A stretch of DNA of 64,000 bases from Micromussa lordhowensis (Eukaryota; Cnidaria; Anthozoa; Scleractinia; Lobophylliidae). The position numbers and the translations under genes are program-made. The stretch is taken from contig OZ026607.1 in NCBI GenBank assembly GCA_964020085.1, positions 472,501 through 536,500 of the forward strand. The letters are read 5' to 3'. Below the pieces are notes generated by a model. It worked only from the letters and a program-made list of their open reading frames with translations. It searched no databases and was not told the origin of the DNA. This document shows positions 54,401-63,812 of this stretch, one piece after another; position 1 is the stretch's first letter; each line of letters begins with the position of its first letter.

Positions 54401-57400
54401 AAAGTAAGCTTAGGATAATTTTATAGCATATTACAACTGACAAACGCATTTAGGGGGATATCAGAATCACCTGTGGGCTATCCTTCAGTATCAATAATGA
54501 ATACTTATACCCGAGAGCTAGGTCTTTATGGGGAAAATCTCAAACCTTGGTTTGAGATTTTCCATTCAAGGTTAATAAGTTGTTTATTATATGGCTTTCT
54601 GCTTTGTTTTACAGGCAAGGAGAATAACACCTAAGAATTAGCCTGAATCAGAGCATGCATTATATCTCAGCTACAAATACAAATCATATCAACAAATACA
54701 GAATGGCTTTCAGATCTTACCACTTAAATTTGTGAATCATAGCTCATTGGAGTCCCAATTCTTTTAACCCTCAGTTTAGTTGAATCTTTACCAAATGTAG
54801 TTTCTCTCCCCTCAGGCAAACACCATAATTTTATCCCTGATTTCCAAACTACCTGATTTTACAAACCTTAGATTCCCCTTTTAAAGTTTCTGTTAATTGG
54901 TATTAAAAAAAGACAGTGCCCTGTCTGGTACATACTCAGTTTTGGACTACATAACTGTGGAAGCAAGGGGCCAATAGGAGACAACTGAAGTGAGTTCATG
55001 TTTTCACCCTTAAAACCCAGTTCATAGTATCTTTGCACCGGCCCCAGTTGTTCAAATGATGGACAACAGATGTTGTTTGCTTGATAAATCGCTGTCTAGT
55101 GGATAACATACATAGTGATTCATCTTGCTCCAGTTGTTGAAATGTTTGATAACGCTATCCACCGGGTAACACACTAATAAATGGATAGCAATTTGCCCAG
55201 TGGATAGTGATATCCAAGCTTTGATCAACTCGGCCCTGCTGGTGGATAGCAGTGGCAGATCCAGACCTTGAGATAGGGCAGGGGAGGGGGTATCTTATCC
55301 TGCTGGCATTTCTTCCTTCTGCAAATCTTTTTACCCCCAAAAAAGGGGGGCACCCCTAGGCCCATCCCCTAGATCTCCCACTGGATAACAAACATGTTCT
55401 ACCCTTTGAACAACTGCCCTCTGCAGTTTAGCAGGCTAACCTTCAGATTCATTAGGAGCTCCTCTCGTTGCTTGTCATTCTGCTTTATTTCAGCAAGAAG
55501 AGCTTGAAACTCAACAGAAGTACCTACAAATAATTACCAACAAGCTTCAAGTTAATTGTTTGTCCTGACATTTCAAGAATTGATTCTCCTTCTGCTCAGG
55601 CAGAAGCTTGCCTGTACAAAAGTAAAAGAAGAAACTGACACTCAAAATTGTTTTAGATAACAGTCAAAATAAAGAATATTTTTTTCTCTCTTAAGGACAA
55701 AGCGTATTCAGCTTTGCTTGTTTCTTGATCTAACAATTAACTTTCTCAGTTATGAAGATTTTTTGATGAAACCAGAAAATGGATAAAATTAGTTTGAAAA
55801 CAGATTGACCTAAGGACCGAATTAACCTGTAATATATATACAAGGCTTAAATATACAGTCAAAATGTCCTGTTTTACTTATTTTAATTTATAACATAGAT
55901 AGGACCCTGCGCGCACTCTGATTGGTCAAAAACCCATCTTTTATCAGAGTATAAAACATAGAAAAGGCGTGTTTTATTGTTTTGCGCGCGTAAAATCTAT
56001 ATCATAAAGAAAATGAAGAAGCCTAATCCGTGTATTACACTGTGATAAGACACTCCGGACATTTGAGAACACTCGAGAAATGAAGAAAACACTCGCCCGC
56101 GGCTCGTGTTTTCTACATTTCCCTCGAGTTCTCAAATGCCCGTCGTGTTTTGTCACAGTGTAATACACAGCTTAGGCTTCTTTATTTGTTAAATAATTAA
56201 AAAAACTTAGCCCAATGCACCATAATGATTCTTGATCTATCAGAAGTACATACAAACAATAATTTATAGTGTAACCATCTGGCCCCAGTTGTTCAAAGGC
56301 TGGATAACACTATCCGCCGGATAAATCACTATCCAGCGGATAAGTGTTAACAAAACAAACCACGCTATCCACTGAATAGTGATTTATCCAGTGGATAGCA
56401 TTATCCACCTTTCGAACAACCCAGGCCTGGTTGCTAAATTGAATGATTACACTACAGTATAAACACCATTTTCACTCTCATAACATTTTTTGTCCCAATA
56501 GTCATACTTTTGTAGAGGTAATGGAGGATGGGAAGATAAGAAAGACATTTTATAAGAGGCATTTTGATCATTTTTTTACTTCAACTGAAATATATTTATA
56601 TATTAAATTTTCGAAAATTTAAGGTGGCTCTGAATCCCATGTACAGAATTTTTTTAAACTTTGCCAAAAGTTGCTTCTCATCCTGCTTATCAAAATTCTG
56701 TAATAAGAAAAAATTAAACCATGCCGTATTTGAAATATAAGCGCTTAAAGCTGAAATTAAGGGTGTTTTTAGTAGGTCATAGCGTTGCTATGGTGACCTA
56801 GTGTGCCACGAAAATAATACCAACGTGTTTACCAATGATTGGGCAGTTTTTTTGATGCCATTATTGTAGCATCGACTGATTAAGAGTGGTAATAGTGACC
56901 AATCAAAATCTACGTCTTGGAAACCTTAAATGTCCCTTGGGGGCATTTTTCTCATTTATTTATAATTTTCCTGTCATAACAACAGGCTTTACTTTTGGAA
57001 AAAAAAACAATAGAATGATATGCAGACTTTTAAAAAAGGTTTATAATCATGTTTTTAGCTAGATAAAATGACAGTATTAAAATTTAAGCCTTAAGCTTTA
57101 CATCAAAAAATGTTCCCACAGCGAAATACAAAATAATAATGATATTGCTCAAAGAGGAACGACAGATCTCTAACGACATGGCTGAAGGATATTGACATGG
57201 AAATATCTGCCCTGGAGACTGGCTGAAGACTTTTAACGACAGATCATAAATCACTCGATAACAGAAACGCAACAGGTGAACTCATCCATGCTGGAATTTA
57301 ATAAGTTAATACGGAATCCAGCTTAATTAATTAACGCTGTGCATAGTATTATGCCTGATTACTTTTCAACTCACCTCGACTAGACAACTGATCGGCCTCG

Positions 57401-57970
57401 AGTTCTAACTTCATCCCCATTCGAGGACTGCCCGTCTTTAGAAGGCGAATCATCATTTGGTTTAAACACGAGGGTAATAAAAAGTTGAGAAAAACAATCA
57501 TCTCTCCTTGAGCTAAAACGCGTCATGCGCGACTGCTACCAATTTCAAAACAGCATGACGAATTTGAAACGACTATAAGCCTCTTTTCAACGATTTTTCT
57601 CAGCAGTGCAGTTGAAACTTTAACATGCAATCGGCTCATTTTAACTCACCATCGAGACCCAGTTCCGCTTTCCACAAATCTTTCCTGGATGGCGAAGGCT
57701 TGTGTCTCGAGTCGGGCTCAAATGACATCGGAGTCTTAAATGGCGAAGTCTGACTCTGTAAGTCGATGATTATTATTGCATAAAGTTAACTCAAATTGAG
57801 CCATTACTAAATCTTCGTAGCCCTCAAACTTACAACCGTTTTGTTAACAAAAAAAAAACACATGCAACTCAAAACTCACCATCGGTCGATCTCTTGGGGA
57901 CAACATTTTCAGATTCGGTCGAATTATTATAAGCCGCCTTCCCTTGGACTCTACTATAATATTTCTGCAT
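38748..57970 (-). CDS. KIFC3-like kinesin-14 gene (multi-exon, last exon outside or missing)
   Basis: Minus-strand gene read from alternative first exons near 57.4-58.0 kb down to 38,748. It encodes a disordered N terminus, a long coiled-coil tail and a C-terminal motor: neck and motor start [15 protein letters not shown]-loop GQTGSGKT, switch I NEHSSRSH, switch [10 protein letters not shown], then [13 protein letters not shown]. Kinesin-14 motors walk to microtubule minus ends; the sequence is closest in my judgement to KIFC3. Motor exon phases join cleanly (0,0,0,1). The motor stops after QESLG with a phase-1 donor; the terminal exon is not found. The tail contains a duplicated 4.35-kb block. 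Exons are listed separately. Confidence 0.85.
39216..39345 (-). CDS. Kinesin exon: switch I (NEHSSRSH)
   Basis: Too short for a stand-alone frame but clear: [20 protein letters not shown] followed by [11 protein letters not shown]. Acceptor GACAG, donor ATAG-GTAAGCC. Enters in phase 0 and leaves in phase 1, matching the next exon. Confidence 0.9.
39346..39535. repeat. Tetranucleotide microsatellite, CAAT/CAGT/CGGT
   Basis: Runs of CAAT and CAGT (about 45 units, with a GGTC patch near 39440) directly upstream (minus strand) of the switch I exon acceptor. Confidence 0.9.
39892..40137 (-). CDS. Kinesin exon: [10 protein letters not shown] to VQELKK
   Basis: 82 codons, phase 0 to 0; encodes [15 protein letters not shown] and [18 protein letters not shown] chose the acceptor TATATCCAG because it joins TFTME to GPSSNPG as in the family. 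Confidence 0.88.
40698..40802 (-). CDS. Kinesin exon: P-loop (GQTGSGKT)
   Basis: 35 codons, phase 0 to 0: [20 protein letters not shown] then [15 protein letters not shown]. Donor GTAAAG, acceptor TTTTTAAAG. Confidence 0.9.
41362..41873. repeat. Large near-perfect fold-back element (~240-bp arms)
   Basis: TAGGCCTTATCACGGTTTCC at the left end is mirrored at the right end, and nearly the whole ~240-base arm pairs with the other arm around a short GC-rich centre (GACGCGGCGGCGCC). The flanks are TA-rich (A-TAGGCC / GGCCTA-TAT). Recent by its low arm divergence; an older relative lies at 3250-3595. Confidence 0.85.
42355..42869 (-). pseudogene. Acidic protein gene remnant split by a MITE
   Basis: Minus-strand ATG at 42869 opens [20 protein letters not shown] and an [11 protein letters not shown] motif, similar in style to N termini of transposon-derived cnidarian proteins. 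The frame runs into a MITE at 42717; on its other side (42355-42425) acidic codons such as [14 protein letters not shown] follow. I infer one gene interrupted by the MITE. Product unknown. Confidence 0.35.
42426..42717. repeat. hAT-like MITE with CAGGGTTCGTAC ends and GTCCTGGAAA repeats
   Basis: The ends CAGGGTTCGTAC and GTACGAACCCTG are inverted copies; the interior is full of GTCCTGGAAA(A) repeats. CAGGG termini suggest hAT, but I do not see a clean 8-bp target duplication. Confidence 0.6.
43038..43192. repeat. Minisatellite, ~28-bp units
   Basis: About five units of a GCCTGTTTACTTCACTCCGG-type repeat with single-base variants (CACTTCGG, CACTCTGG). Confidence 0.85.
43248..43319 (+). repeat. 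tRNA-like sequence / tRNA-derived SINE head
   Basis: A box TGGTCTAGTGG (43255-43265) and B box GGTTCGAATCC (43298-43308) are 43 bases apart, as in tRNAs. The acceptor stem does not close well, so a SINE head or tRNA pseudogene is more likely than a working tRNA. Confidence 0.5.
43875..44168 (-). CDS. Kinesin exon: neck and motor start
   Basis: 98 codons, phase 0 to 0. Encodes the neck coil ([20 protein letters not shown]), [14 protein letters not shown] and ends ESTQEQ, which joins VFEEVK of the P-loop exon. Confidence 0.9.
44541..44819 (-). CDS. Kinesin coiled-coil exon (proximal copy)
   Basis: 93 codons, phase 0 to 0: [20 protein letters not shown] through VREAIEK. Good donor GTAAATG and acceptor CAAACAG. 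It is the last exon of the duplicated block and the one that should join the motor. Confidence 0.85.
45069..45203. repeat. Intronic fold-back repeat (also at 50102-50236)
   Basis: TCCTCGGAGACTCAGGGACA is mirrored by TGTCCCTGGGTCTCCGAGGA; arms of about 55 bases. Confidence 0.7.
45458..45634 (-). CDS. Kinesin coiled-coil exon (proximal copy)
   Basis: 59 codons, phase 0 to 0: [17 protein letters not shown] ... IRTLEME. Donor GTATAAG; acceptor CTTAG. Confidence 0.8.
45707..45823 (-). CDS. Kinesin coiled-coil exon (proximal copy)
   Basis: 39 codons, phase 0 to 0: [20 protein letters not shown] ... SRSDYNAK. Donor GTGCGT; acceptor GTTACAG. Confidence 0.8.
46878..47069 (-). CDS. Kinesin coiled-coil exon (proximal copy)
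   Basis: 64 codons from acceptor [27 protein letters not shown] ... EAKYSNL. The donor is uncertain; CTG-GTGGCC keeps phase 0. Confidence 0.7.
47255..47720 (+). pseudogene. Non-LTR retrotransposon endonuclease fragment (proximal copy)
   Basis: Open for about 150 codons with [13 protein letters not shown] and [11 protein letters not shown], motifs of the AP-type endonuclease of CR1/L2-like LINEs. No reverse transcriptase follows; it runs into an ATTGAATCAATATTCCAGGT minisatellite (about 47655-47770). Lies in a kinesin intron. Confidence 0.8.
48351..48482. repeat. Intronic fold-back repeat (also at 53384-53515)
   Basis: Ends TTGACTGACTGGGCGTGC and its imperfect inverse CCTCCCACTCAGTCAA; about 38-base arms including GGGAAAATATTGGC. 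Confidence 0.65.
48570..48893 (-). CDS. Kinesin coiled-coil exon (proximal copy, lacks acceptor)
   Basis: [20 protein letters not shown] ... LQNAGTDR. The homology with the distal copy ends exactly at the first exon base; the sequence before it here (GGTTGATAT) has no AG, so this exon cannot be spliced in normally. Donor GTAAGTG intact. Confidence 0.75.
48894..49573. other. 680-bp spacer between the two kinesin blocks
   Basis: Unrelated to the block. Its ends are short imperfect inverted copies (ATATCAACCTTAGGGTTGC and GCAACCCTTGAT). Contains AATAAAG followed by four TTG units (about 49410-49430), like a LINE 3' tail. Not coding. Confidence 0.6.
49574..49852 (-). CDS. Kinesin coiled-coil exon (distal copy, lacks donor)
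   Basis: Same codons as 44541-44819, but the donor is gone: after GAAAAA comes ATCAAGGG of the spacer. Read-through stops after 14 more codons. Probably skipped or a truncating exon. Confidence 0.75.
50491..50667 (-). CDS. Kinesin coiled-coil exon (distal copy)
   Basis: Identical to 45458-45634, both splice sites intact. Confidence 0.8.
50740..50856 (-). CDS. Kinesin coiled-coil exon (distal copy)
   Basis: Identical to 45707-45823, both splice sites intact. Confidence 0.8.
51911..52102 (-). CDS. Kinesin coiled-coil exon (distal copy)
   Basis: Same as 46878-47069; donor equally uncertain. Confidence 0.7.
52288..52753 (+). pseudogene. Non-LTR endonuclease fragment (distal copy)
   Basis: Copy of 47255-47720, with a two-base difference (ACTCAT versus ACAAAT). 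Confidence 0.8.
53603..53926 (-). CDS. Kinesin coiled-coil exon (distal copy)
   Basis: [20 protein letters not shown] ... LQNAGTDR. Donor GTAAGTG. An acceptor TTCAG lies directly upstream (minus strand), but the pyrimidine tract is poor; the exon may instead continue into 53927-54062. Confidence 0.75.
53927..54062 (-). CDS. Possible further kinesin coiled-coil exon with disturbed frame
   Basis: After acceptor TTCCAAG the phase-0 frame gives a coiled-coil-like [20 protein letters not shown], then passes an A8 run (about 53981-53988) and reaches a stop at the edge of the next exon. Other frames over the second half also look helical. Either a short intron or base-level indels are present. Uncertain. 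Confidence 0.35.
54063..55440. other. Kinesin intron
   Basis: About 1.4 kb with a perfect 32-bp palindrome at 54532-54563 and, from 55040, a MITE. No other feature seen. Confidence 0.5.
55040..55421. repeat. MITE with GGCCCCAGTTGTTCAAA-type end
   Basis: Starts GGCCCCAGTTGTTCAAA and ends in a diverged inverse (CCTTTGAACAACTGCCC), with GTGGATAACA/ATCCACTGG words inside. Same family as 56283-56428. It extends close to the small kinesin exon. Confidence 0.5.
55441..55523 (-). CDS. Kinesin exon 2 (common exon)
   Basis: [20 protein letters not shown] then ELLMNLK. Acceptor TTTGTAG, donor GTTAGCC. Enters in phase 1, so that GGT spans the junction, and leaves in phase 0. All three first exons end in phase 1 with G. 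Confidence 0.85.
56011..56183. repeat. Fold-back repeat
   Basis: AAGAAGCCTAATCCGTGTAT at the left pairs with the right end (ATACACAGCTTAGGCTTCTT); arms of about 75 bases flank a GC-rich centre. Confidence 0.7.
56283..56428. repeat. MITE, GGCCCCAGTTGTTCAAA family
   Basis: GGCCCCAGTTGTTCAAAGG and CCTTTCGAACAACCCAGGCC are inverted ends; the interior has several TATCC(A/G)CTGG units. Confidence 0.65.
57375..57456 (-). CDS. Kinesin alternative first exon c
   Basis: ATG at 57456 (or 57453): [20 protein letters not shown] then ADQLSSR, ending in phase 1 at GAG-GTGAGT. No acceptor allows it to follow the other first exons in frame. Confidence 0.6.
57650..57755 (-). CDS. Kinesin alternative first exon b
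   Basis: Likely ATG at 57728 ([20 protein letters not shown] then AELGLD), ending in phase 1 at GATG-GTGAGT. A TTACAG precedes 57755, but entering from exon a would hit a stop after six codons, so this is probably a separate first exon. Confidence 0.6.
57880..57970 (-). CDS. Kinesin alternative first exon a
   Basis: ATG at 57970: [20 protein letters not shown] then [10 protein letters not shown], ending in phase 1 at GATG-GTGAGT. It joins the common exon 2 in frame. Confidence 0.65.
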
Positions 57971-59238
57971 GAAATCACACGGGATCGCCTAACGAACGAA
58001 ACGATATTCACGGAAATACAGCAATCAACGCTTTCAGTTCACATATAAACGGGTTCATTTAAACTTCGTCTTCTCTACAATCGATCAATCGGCGAATCGA
58101 ACAATGAAACCGTTTGGAAACTTCCAGTAGTGTTTCCTGCAAGACGATGTCACCAGGCAACAGTACACAATCAGATCCAATCAAGACCCGATGGCAAAAT
58201 TCAAACACAAATCGTAGACAACTCTCAATAAAGAAACGACCGTTTTCAATTTACAAAACATGTTTCGACATTCTCATGTCATCTTCAGTTGCAAATGAGC
58301 TTTTAACGGTTGTACATTTGAATTTTGTATTAAGGTACGTTACAAAATTACGCGTCTAAACTTGCGTTACAATTTGAATATCAAGTGCGCGGAAAACAAA
58401 ATTAGCGCGCGCAAAAATAAAATAAAAGACACAAGGAACAACATAATCAAAAGGAAAGAGACAAATCTAGATGCCTCAACTGCTGATTAAGATGGGATTT
58501 TCCCACTTAATGTGCAGTGCCTCTTTGATCTTAATTTGGAATTTTGAGGCGGCAGAATCTAAGATCGTGAAACATTCTGTAGCACAAGAGTCATGACAGG
58601 CCCTAGGTGATTGCAGGTGCCTGTTATCCTTCGGCCATTTGAACTTAAATCGATGATTATCAGAAAATTCAAGCTGTAAACAATTTCAAGTTCAAAATAC
58701 CACGAATAGCACAAGCTCAACACGCTTGCCGGCTTTGGACACAAAAAATGAAGAATATGAAGGCAGAAACCGACACAACGTGTTTTTTTGAAGACAGTAT
58801 ATCGAAAGTGGTCTAATAACCGAACTGAGTCTGCACTTTGACTACTTTACTTACCCAGTATAAAAGAGTGACTAAAGTGGGTCATTTCTCCAGCAAAAAT
58901 CATTATTTGCATTTTACTCCACATTCGACCAACTGTAAACGTTTGAATTTCGTACTGGACGAACCACTTGCAGCATAATGTTTATCTATCCTTTTCGTAC
59001 ATTAAAGCCACTTTACTGTTACTGTTTGGAACACGTGACTTAGTTTGGACCCCGTGACTAATGTGTACGCCAGCTCTCACGGCTAGCCTGCGAACGCAGA
59101 CGTATTTCCGGCGGTCACTTCTGTGACTATTGTTTTCCCTTTGGCCAATCAGATTCCTTGATAGAATGAAACTCAAGTGCTCCTCGCAGCTACTCGCGCG
59201 CGACAGAAAAAGCGGATTTCCCGCTCTGGCACTACTTA

Positions 59239-59296
59239 TAGCCTGCGTTGCAGACGAAACTATACCGGGGTTTAGTTTCGTCTGCAACGCAGGCTA
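59239..59296. repeat. Palindrome of the TAGCCTGCGTTGCAGACGAA family
   Basis: TAGCCTGCGTTGCAGACGAA (59239 on) and its exact inverse (to 59296) form 24-bp arms; a third half-copy lies at 59583-59606. Likely ends of a MITE. Confidence 0.7.
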
Positions 59297-59993
59297 ATCC
59301 TGTGGGGCTGTGAATGCTAACCGAACGTTCAAAGCGGCAAAGAAAATAAACGTACAATTGCGTTAGCAATTCCCAACAACATTTCAGTAAAACTATGCCT
59401 CTCCAGGTAATTCCGTGATCGCCGACGTGTTTGTTTTGTGCTATTCATCGAGAGCGTAACCATGGTTCCACGAGATTCACTCATCCAATTAACCAATTAC
59501 GGTGCACGAAAGAACAGCCATATGCAAGAGCCAATCAGAGGCTATAGCCTGGTACGTACGGGGTCGGAACAAGCTCGAGTTTAGTTTCGTCTGCAACGCA
59601 GGCTAGTAGCTGCGCAATACAAAATGGAGGCTGTTGTCAAAGGGTTGTTATTAGTCCACCCTCTACCACTGGGGTATTTGGAACTCTTTGAACCAATACT
59701 CCTAAGCCGGAAAAGTTTCAGCAAGCTAAATGGTGTTTTAGAAGTCGGAAGTCGATAACCTCGAGGTAAGTGACGTGTCAGGTGATGCGCTTTTTCGTGA
59801 CCTCATAACTCAAAGACTTAGTATAAGCTAACTATTTTCTATTCCTCCACTCAATTATTCCCCTGAGTGTATTGCTACTTTGGTCTACGTCACTTACATG
59901 TGTCGGAACGCTTTGTAGAACTTTGCGAGCATACGTGTTTATAGCGGAAAGCGAAGCGACATATTTAAGCTTATTCTCGGTTTCCATGGCTGA

Positions 59994-60801
59994 GGTCGCA
60001 CTAGAGACAAAACTGAGACAAGTTTGTTTAGATAACCAAAAAATCCGTCAAATTCCTGTCATCAGTTGGCCACGCCAAGTGCGACCTACTTGTCTCGATG
60101 CGGACAAAAACTTGTCCGCGGAGACAAATCTTCAAAGGCGCCGTCGTCCTGCCTCGGAGCACGACTTTTTGCGAACAACAAACAAAAATTGTTTTTCTTG
60201 TGATAAACCTGTCAGTCAATTCTGTAAAATTTGAGTTTTCTTTGGTTCACATTTCACTTTTCCTCGCGAACTTTGTAGTGCAGTGTTTCTTCACAGTCAC
60301 ATAATTATGAATCCCTGTTATCCCTTTTATAATGAGTGTCAAACCACGACTGCTGTGGTCGTGGCAAGACCCAAAAACAACTGAGGCACGCGGCGTCCTC
60401 AACGTCTTCTTCGTCGTCGTTGGTTCCACCACTAACTATGGTTCCACAAAAGAAGTTGGGCTTGAAGCGCCCGTATTTGTACGAGGGAAGCGAGGAGAAT
60501 GATCCTTTTAGCATCATTAGCTGCATTTACGTTAAGAACATAGAAATAAAAACCAAGGAATAGAGCGAGCTGGCGCGGATTCATTGCGACGGATCGTTGA
60601 GCGCGAAATGAGCGGGAAATAATATGCATGCGTGAGTGCTCTTGTACCGACAGGTCTTATGTTTAGTTAAATTCACGTCTCTGATGATTGTCTCTATAGT
60701 GCGACCTCAAATGACAACATTTCAATTGTCTCGGACAAGTTCTGAGACAAAATTGTCCGCGCTATCTTCAGACATTTTAAAGACTTGTCTCTAGTGCGAC
60801 C
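59994..60801. mobile_element. Non-autonomous DNA transposon, GGTCGCACTAGAGACAA ends
   Basis: The ends GGTCGCACTAGAGACAA and its near-inverse TTGTCTCTAGTGCGACC bound about 808 bp. Extra GAGACAAGT words lie just inside each end. A minus-strand frame at 60305-60526 contains FWVLPRPQQSWFD, a phrase like N-terminal parts of PIF/Harbinger proteins, so it may be a deletion derivative of that superfamily. Confidence 0.6.
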
Positions 60802-62272
60802 CCAGCCCATGTGACGTAAAATATTCCAAAATATTACCTTTCTTTCTCAGGTTTTAGTTTTATCAGATAAAAGACCCTACAGGAATTTGACGTTTCACAA
60901 TGTTTCAATCTTTCAGCTCGACAGGGTTCTTCTTTAATATTGTAATAGAGCACGCTTTTGCGTTGCGTGACATGAAAATTGTGACCCGAGAAGGCTGTCG
61001 CGTAGGTCAAAAGATGAGTTGTCACTTTATTTTTTGCTAACTGAACAGTGCTTGCACTAGAAGAAATGTTTCTTTCAATGTGTCGGAGCTCTAGAGCAAT
61101 AATTTTTCGTTTCAATAGCAAAACTAAGTGACATGTTTCTGTTACTTTACGGCCGCCATATTTGTGCCCCACTGAAGGACACAAACATGACGTTTCCATA
61201 CAAACCTCTATAAATTTGGGTGACACACACTGCAAATAATGCGCGAATGAAAAACAGCAGAGACCTGATTCTTGGCAAGGTTGTTTATATATCAATCATC
61301 TATTGTATCCTTGATTCTTGACTTTCTATCCTTGTATCCTTGATTCTTGACTTTATATATTGAATGGTAACGATTTTTAGTTTTGATCACATGACTGGTG
61401 AAAACCGAGAATTAGAATTTCTTTTTATATCGACGAAGCGTTGAACAATAAATTAGAAAAAAAGTTACTTTTGAATCTTGAGTCTTGCTTCTTTAAATTG
61501 CTTGAGCTTGGCTCCCTATGGGCAGACTAATCCTCACAGAGGTTAAAACGGCAGGCCTACATGTAAATTGATCAAAAATTAGACAAAACATTTATGTGAT
61601 TTGGTGACATGACAATCACAACAGATGGTGACTCAATTCAATTCAATTGAATTCTAGCTTCACAAGCAGAAAAGTGAGAATTTTTGTCATGAAGCGAACC
61701 TTTAGCAAAGAGTCTTGTCTGGTTGTTTTGTCACAGTTTTTCTCAGGAATATTGTCAATTGGAACTTGTGACCTTTTGGGATTTTCAATCAGGAAAAATT
61801 TGGAAAAACAGAAATCCTTTGCTACAAAATTCTTAATGCATTTGATTCAGTGTGTCACCATGTTATTATCATTATGCCTCTCACCTTTTTAGTAATAATT
61901 ACAAGCAGGCATGTGATGCACATACTTCTAGTGCACATTCCACCAAGCAGAATTCATCGTGCTTTTGTTTTGTTTTGTTTTGTTTTGTGAGGTCTTACAT
62001 GAAACAAAACAAAAAACCCAAACAAACTCTCGAGAGTGCACAGTACAGACTGGAAATCATCTTTAAAGTGCCACTCAATGCATGATCAAATTTTTGCACT
62101 TTGAAGTTTTTGATTGTATCATAAAGAATTCATTGTAAGAGCTAACATGCCATTTACCATTTTCAAATATCTGTATTTAGTTCCCGAGATATTTAAGTTA
62201 GAAAAAAATGGTAAAATATGCAAATTAAAGGACTGATGATGTCATTTACTCATGGAGTATATAAATATGTTT

Positions 62273-62412
62273 ATTTGCCTGCTTGGAGGTTCGTATAGTG
62301 AATCTGTGACCGAGGTCTTGAAAATGCTGCCCAAGGCCGCATGCCAAGGGCAGCATTTTCAAGCCTGAGGTCACAGTTTTTCACTATATGGACCAACCCT
62401 AAGCCAGCAAAT
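62273..62412. repeat. Fold-back repeat
   Basis: ATTTGCCTGCTTGGAGGTTC pairs imperfectly with GACCAACCCTAAGCCAGCAAAT; the central arms around GAAAATGCTGCCC/GGGCAGCATTTTC are perfect. About 60-base arms. Confidence 0.7.
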
Positions 62413-63554
62413 AACCTATTTATTTTTTTTGTGCGGTAAGTTGGTTTACAAGTGGGTTTGTTCATGCAAGTTTGTCATCGAATTGGCTTGTGTGCCATCT
62501 GCAAACCATCGTAAAAAATCCAACGAGCAAATGAGCGTGTAACCCCGATACTAGACAGAGAAAGTTGTATTAAAGAACAGATCTACATGTATTTTGAAGT
62601 ACTTTATGTCAGTTGCATTTAGTTCACCAGTTAAGTTCTCCAAAAGTGTTTTTGCGGTGTGAAATTTTGTGCAAAGTTTGAAGTTGTACTACATAAAACA
62701 ATTTCTATCAGTCGCTGTGAATCACTGACTCGAAATCAAACTTTTCACTGTACCGGTTAATTGAGTAGCAGAAAGTGACAATTGTAGTGTATTCCACAGA
62801 AATTCTCTTAAATACAGCAACGGTCAGAGACGTAAACAGGGACAAAAAAACACTCAGGATTATGTGCCATTACTGCACGGACTACAAACAACCAAACAAA
62901 CTCTGAATCAAAACACTCAATTGAATTTACTTACAGTGACTTTCCTTGTCATTTAAAAATGAATAGAGATAAACTTGTATTGATTAATCATTGATGAAAG
63001 TGTAAAAAGGGTAAAGGTTTGTCTCATGGAAATTGACCAACTTGATAACTTTACCTGTGCTTTTTCCCGCTATTACCATGACCGTGGTCAGAGATAGGAA
63101 AATCTGGACTAGGCGAAGAACCAATCAGATTGTAGGATTTGTTACCATGCCCTCTTGGGAAATGGACCTAAACACAGTCAACTTGCAGCAGAAACCATTG
63201 AAATGTGTTACACATATTTCTAAATGCAAAACACTCAAATATATAATACAATAGTGTGTCCATGGCAACACACTCTTTTCCTGTCCCCTCAGACCTGTTT
63301 TCAATATTTTAGTGGTTTTTAGCCTGGAAAAATTAAATCAGGCCAAAAAAGTCTACCCAACATGCCTTCTTCCTCACTGCAACAACACCATACCACACTG
63401 TCAATTTCTCCATCTTAGAAGGATTTGTTCAGAAGTTATTGACTTTGTGGCCAAATCCAAAGAGATGCATCATTCTCTGAGAGGAGACAATATACTTACT
63501 ACCAGCCGAAAATGAACCCAACGGATTAGCTGTGAAAGAGCACTTGGGAACACT

Positions 63555-63715
63555 GAACACTCCAGGAAAAGTGCCCATAGTCGTCACTTACCACCCAAAG
63601 AACCAGGAAGTCAAGAACATGTGTCACAAGTTATACGTTGGCAAAACTGGTCATAGGCTTGCGGATAGGCGGTGGATTTCCCATGGGCGAGCACTTCAAC
63701 CTTTCTGACCACAAT
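63555..63715 (+). pseudogene. GIY-YIG-like retroelement fragment
   Basis: One frame reads VVTYHPKNQEVKN and then KLYVGKTGHRLADRR, resembling the end of Penelope-like or related retroelement proteins, where a GIY-YIG endonuclease carries (L/I)YVG(K/E)TGRRL. Short and broken on both sides. Confidence 0.4.
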
Positions 63716-63812
63716 AAGATCATGACATCACTACTGATGAAAATAAATTCCCATTGCTGGCTTAGAACCGCATTGCAGCGATTACAGTGTATTTTTATCA
63801 TCTTATGGAAAT

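Larger units (their letters stand above)
55524..57374. other. Kinesin intron 1 with fold-back repeats
   Basis: Contains a fold-back at 56011-56183 and a MITE at 56283-56428. The rest is AT-rich with nothing recognised. Confidence 0.5.

Noticed and set aside
60834..61295. 153-codon minus-strand frame as a gene
   Set aside because: No domain, no splice context, and composition like repeat-derived sequence.
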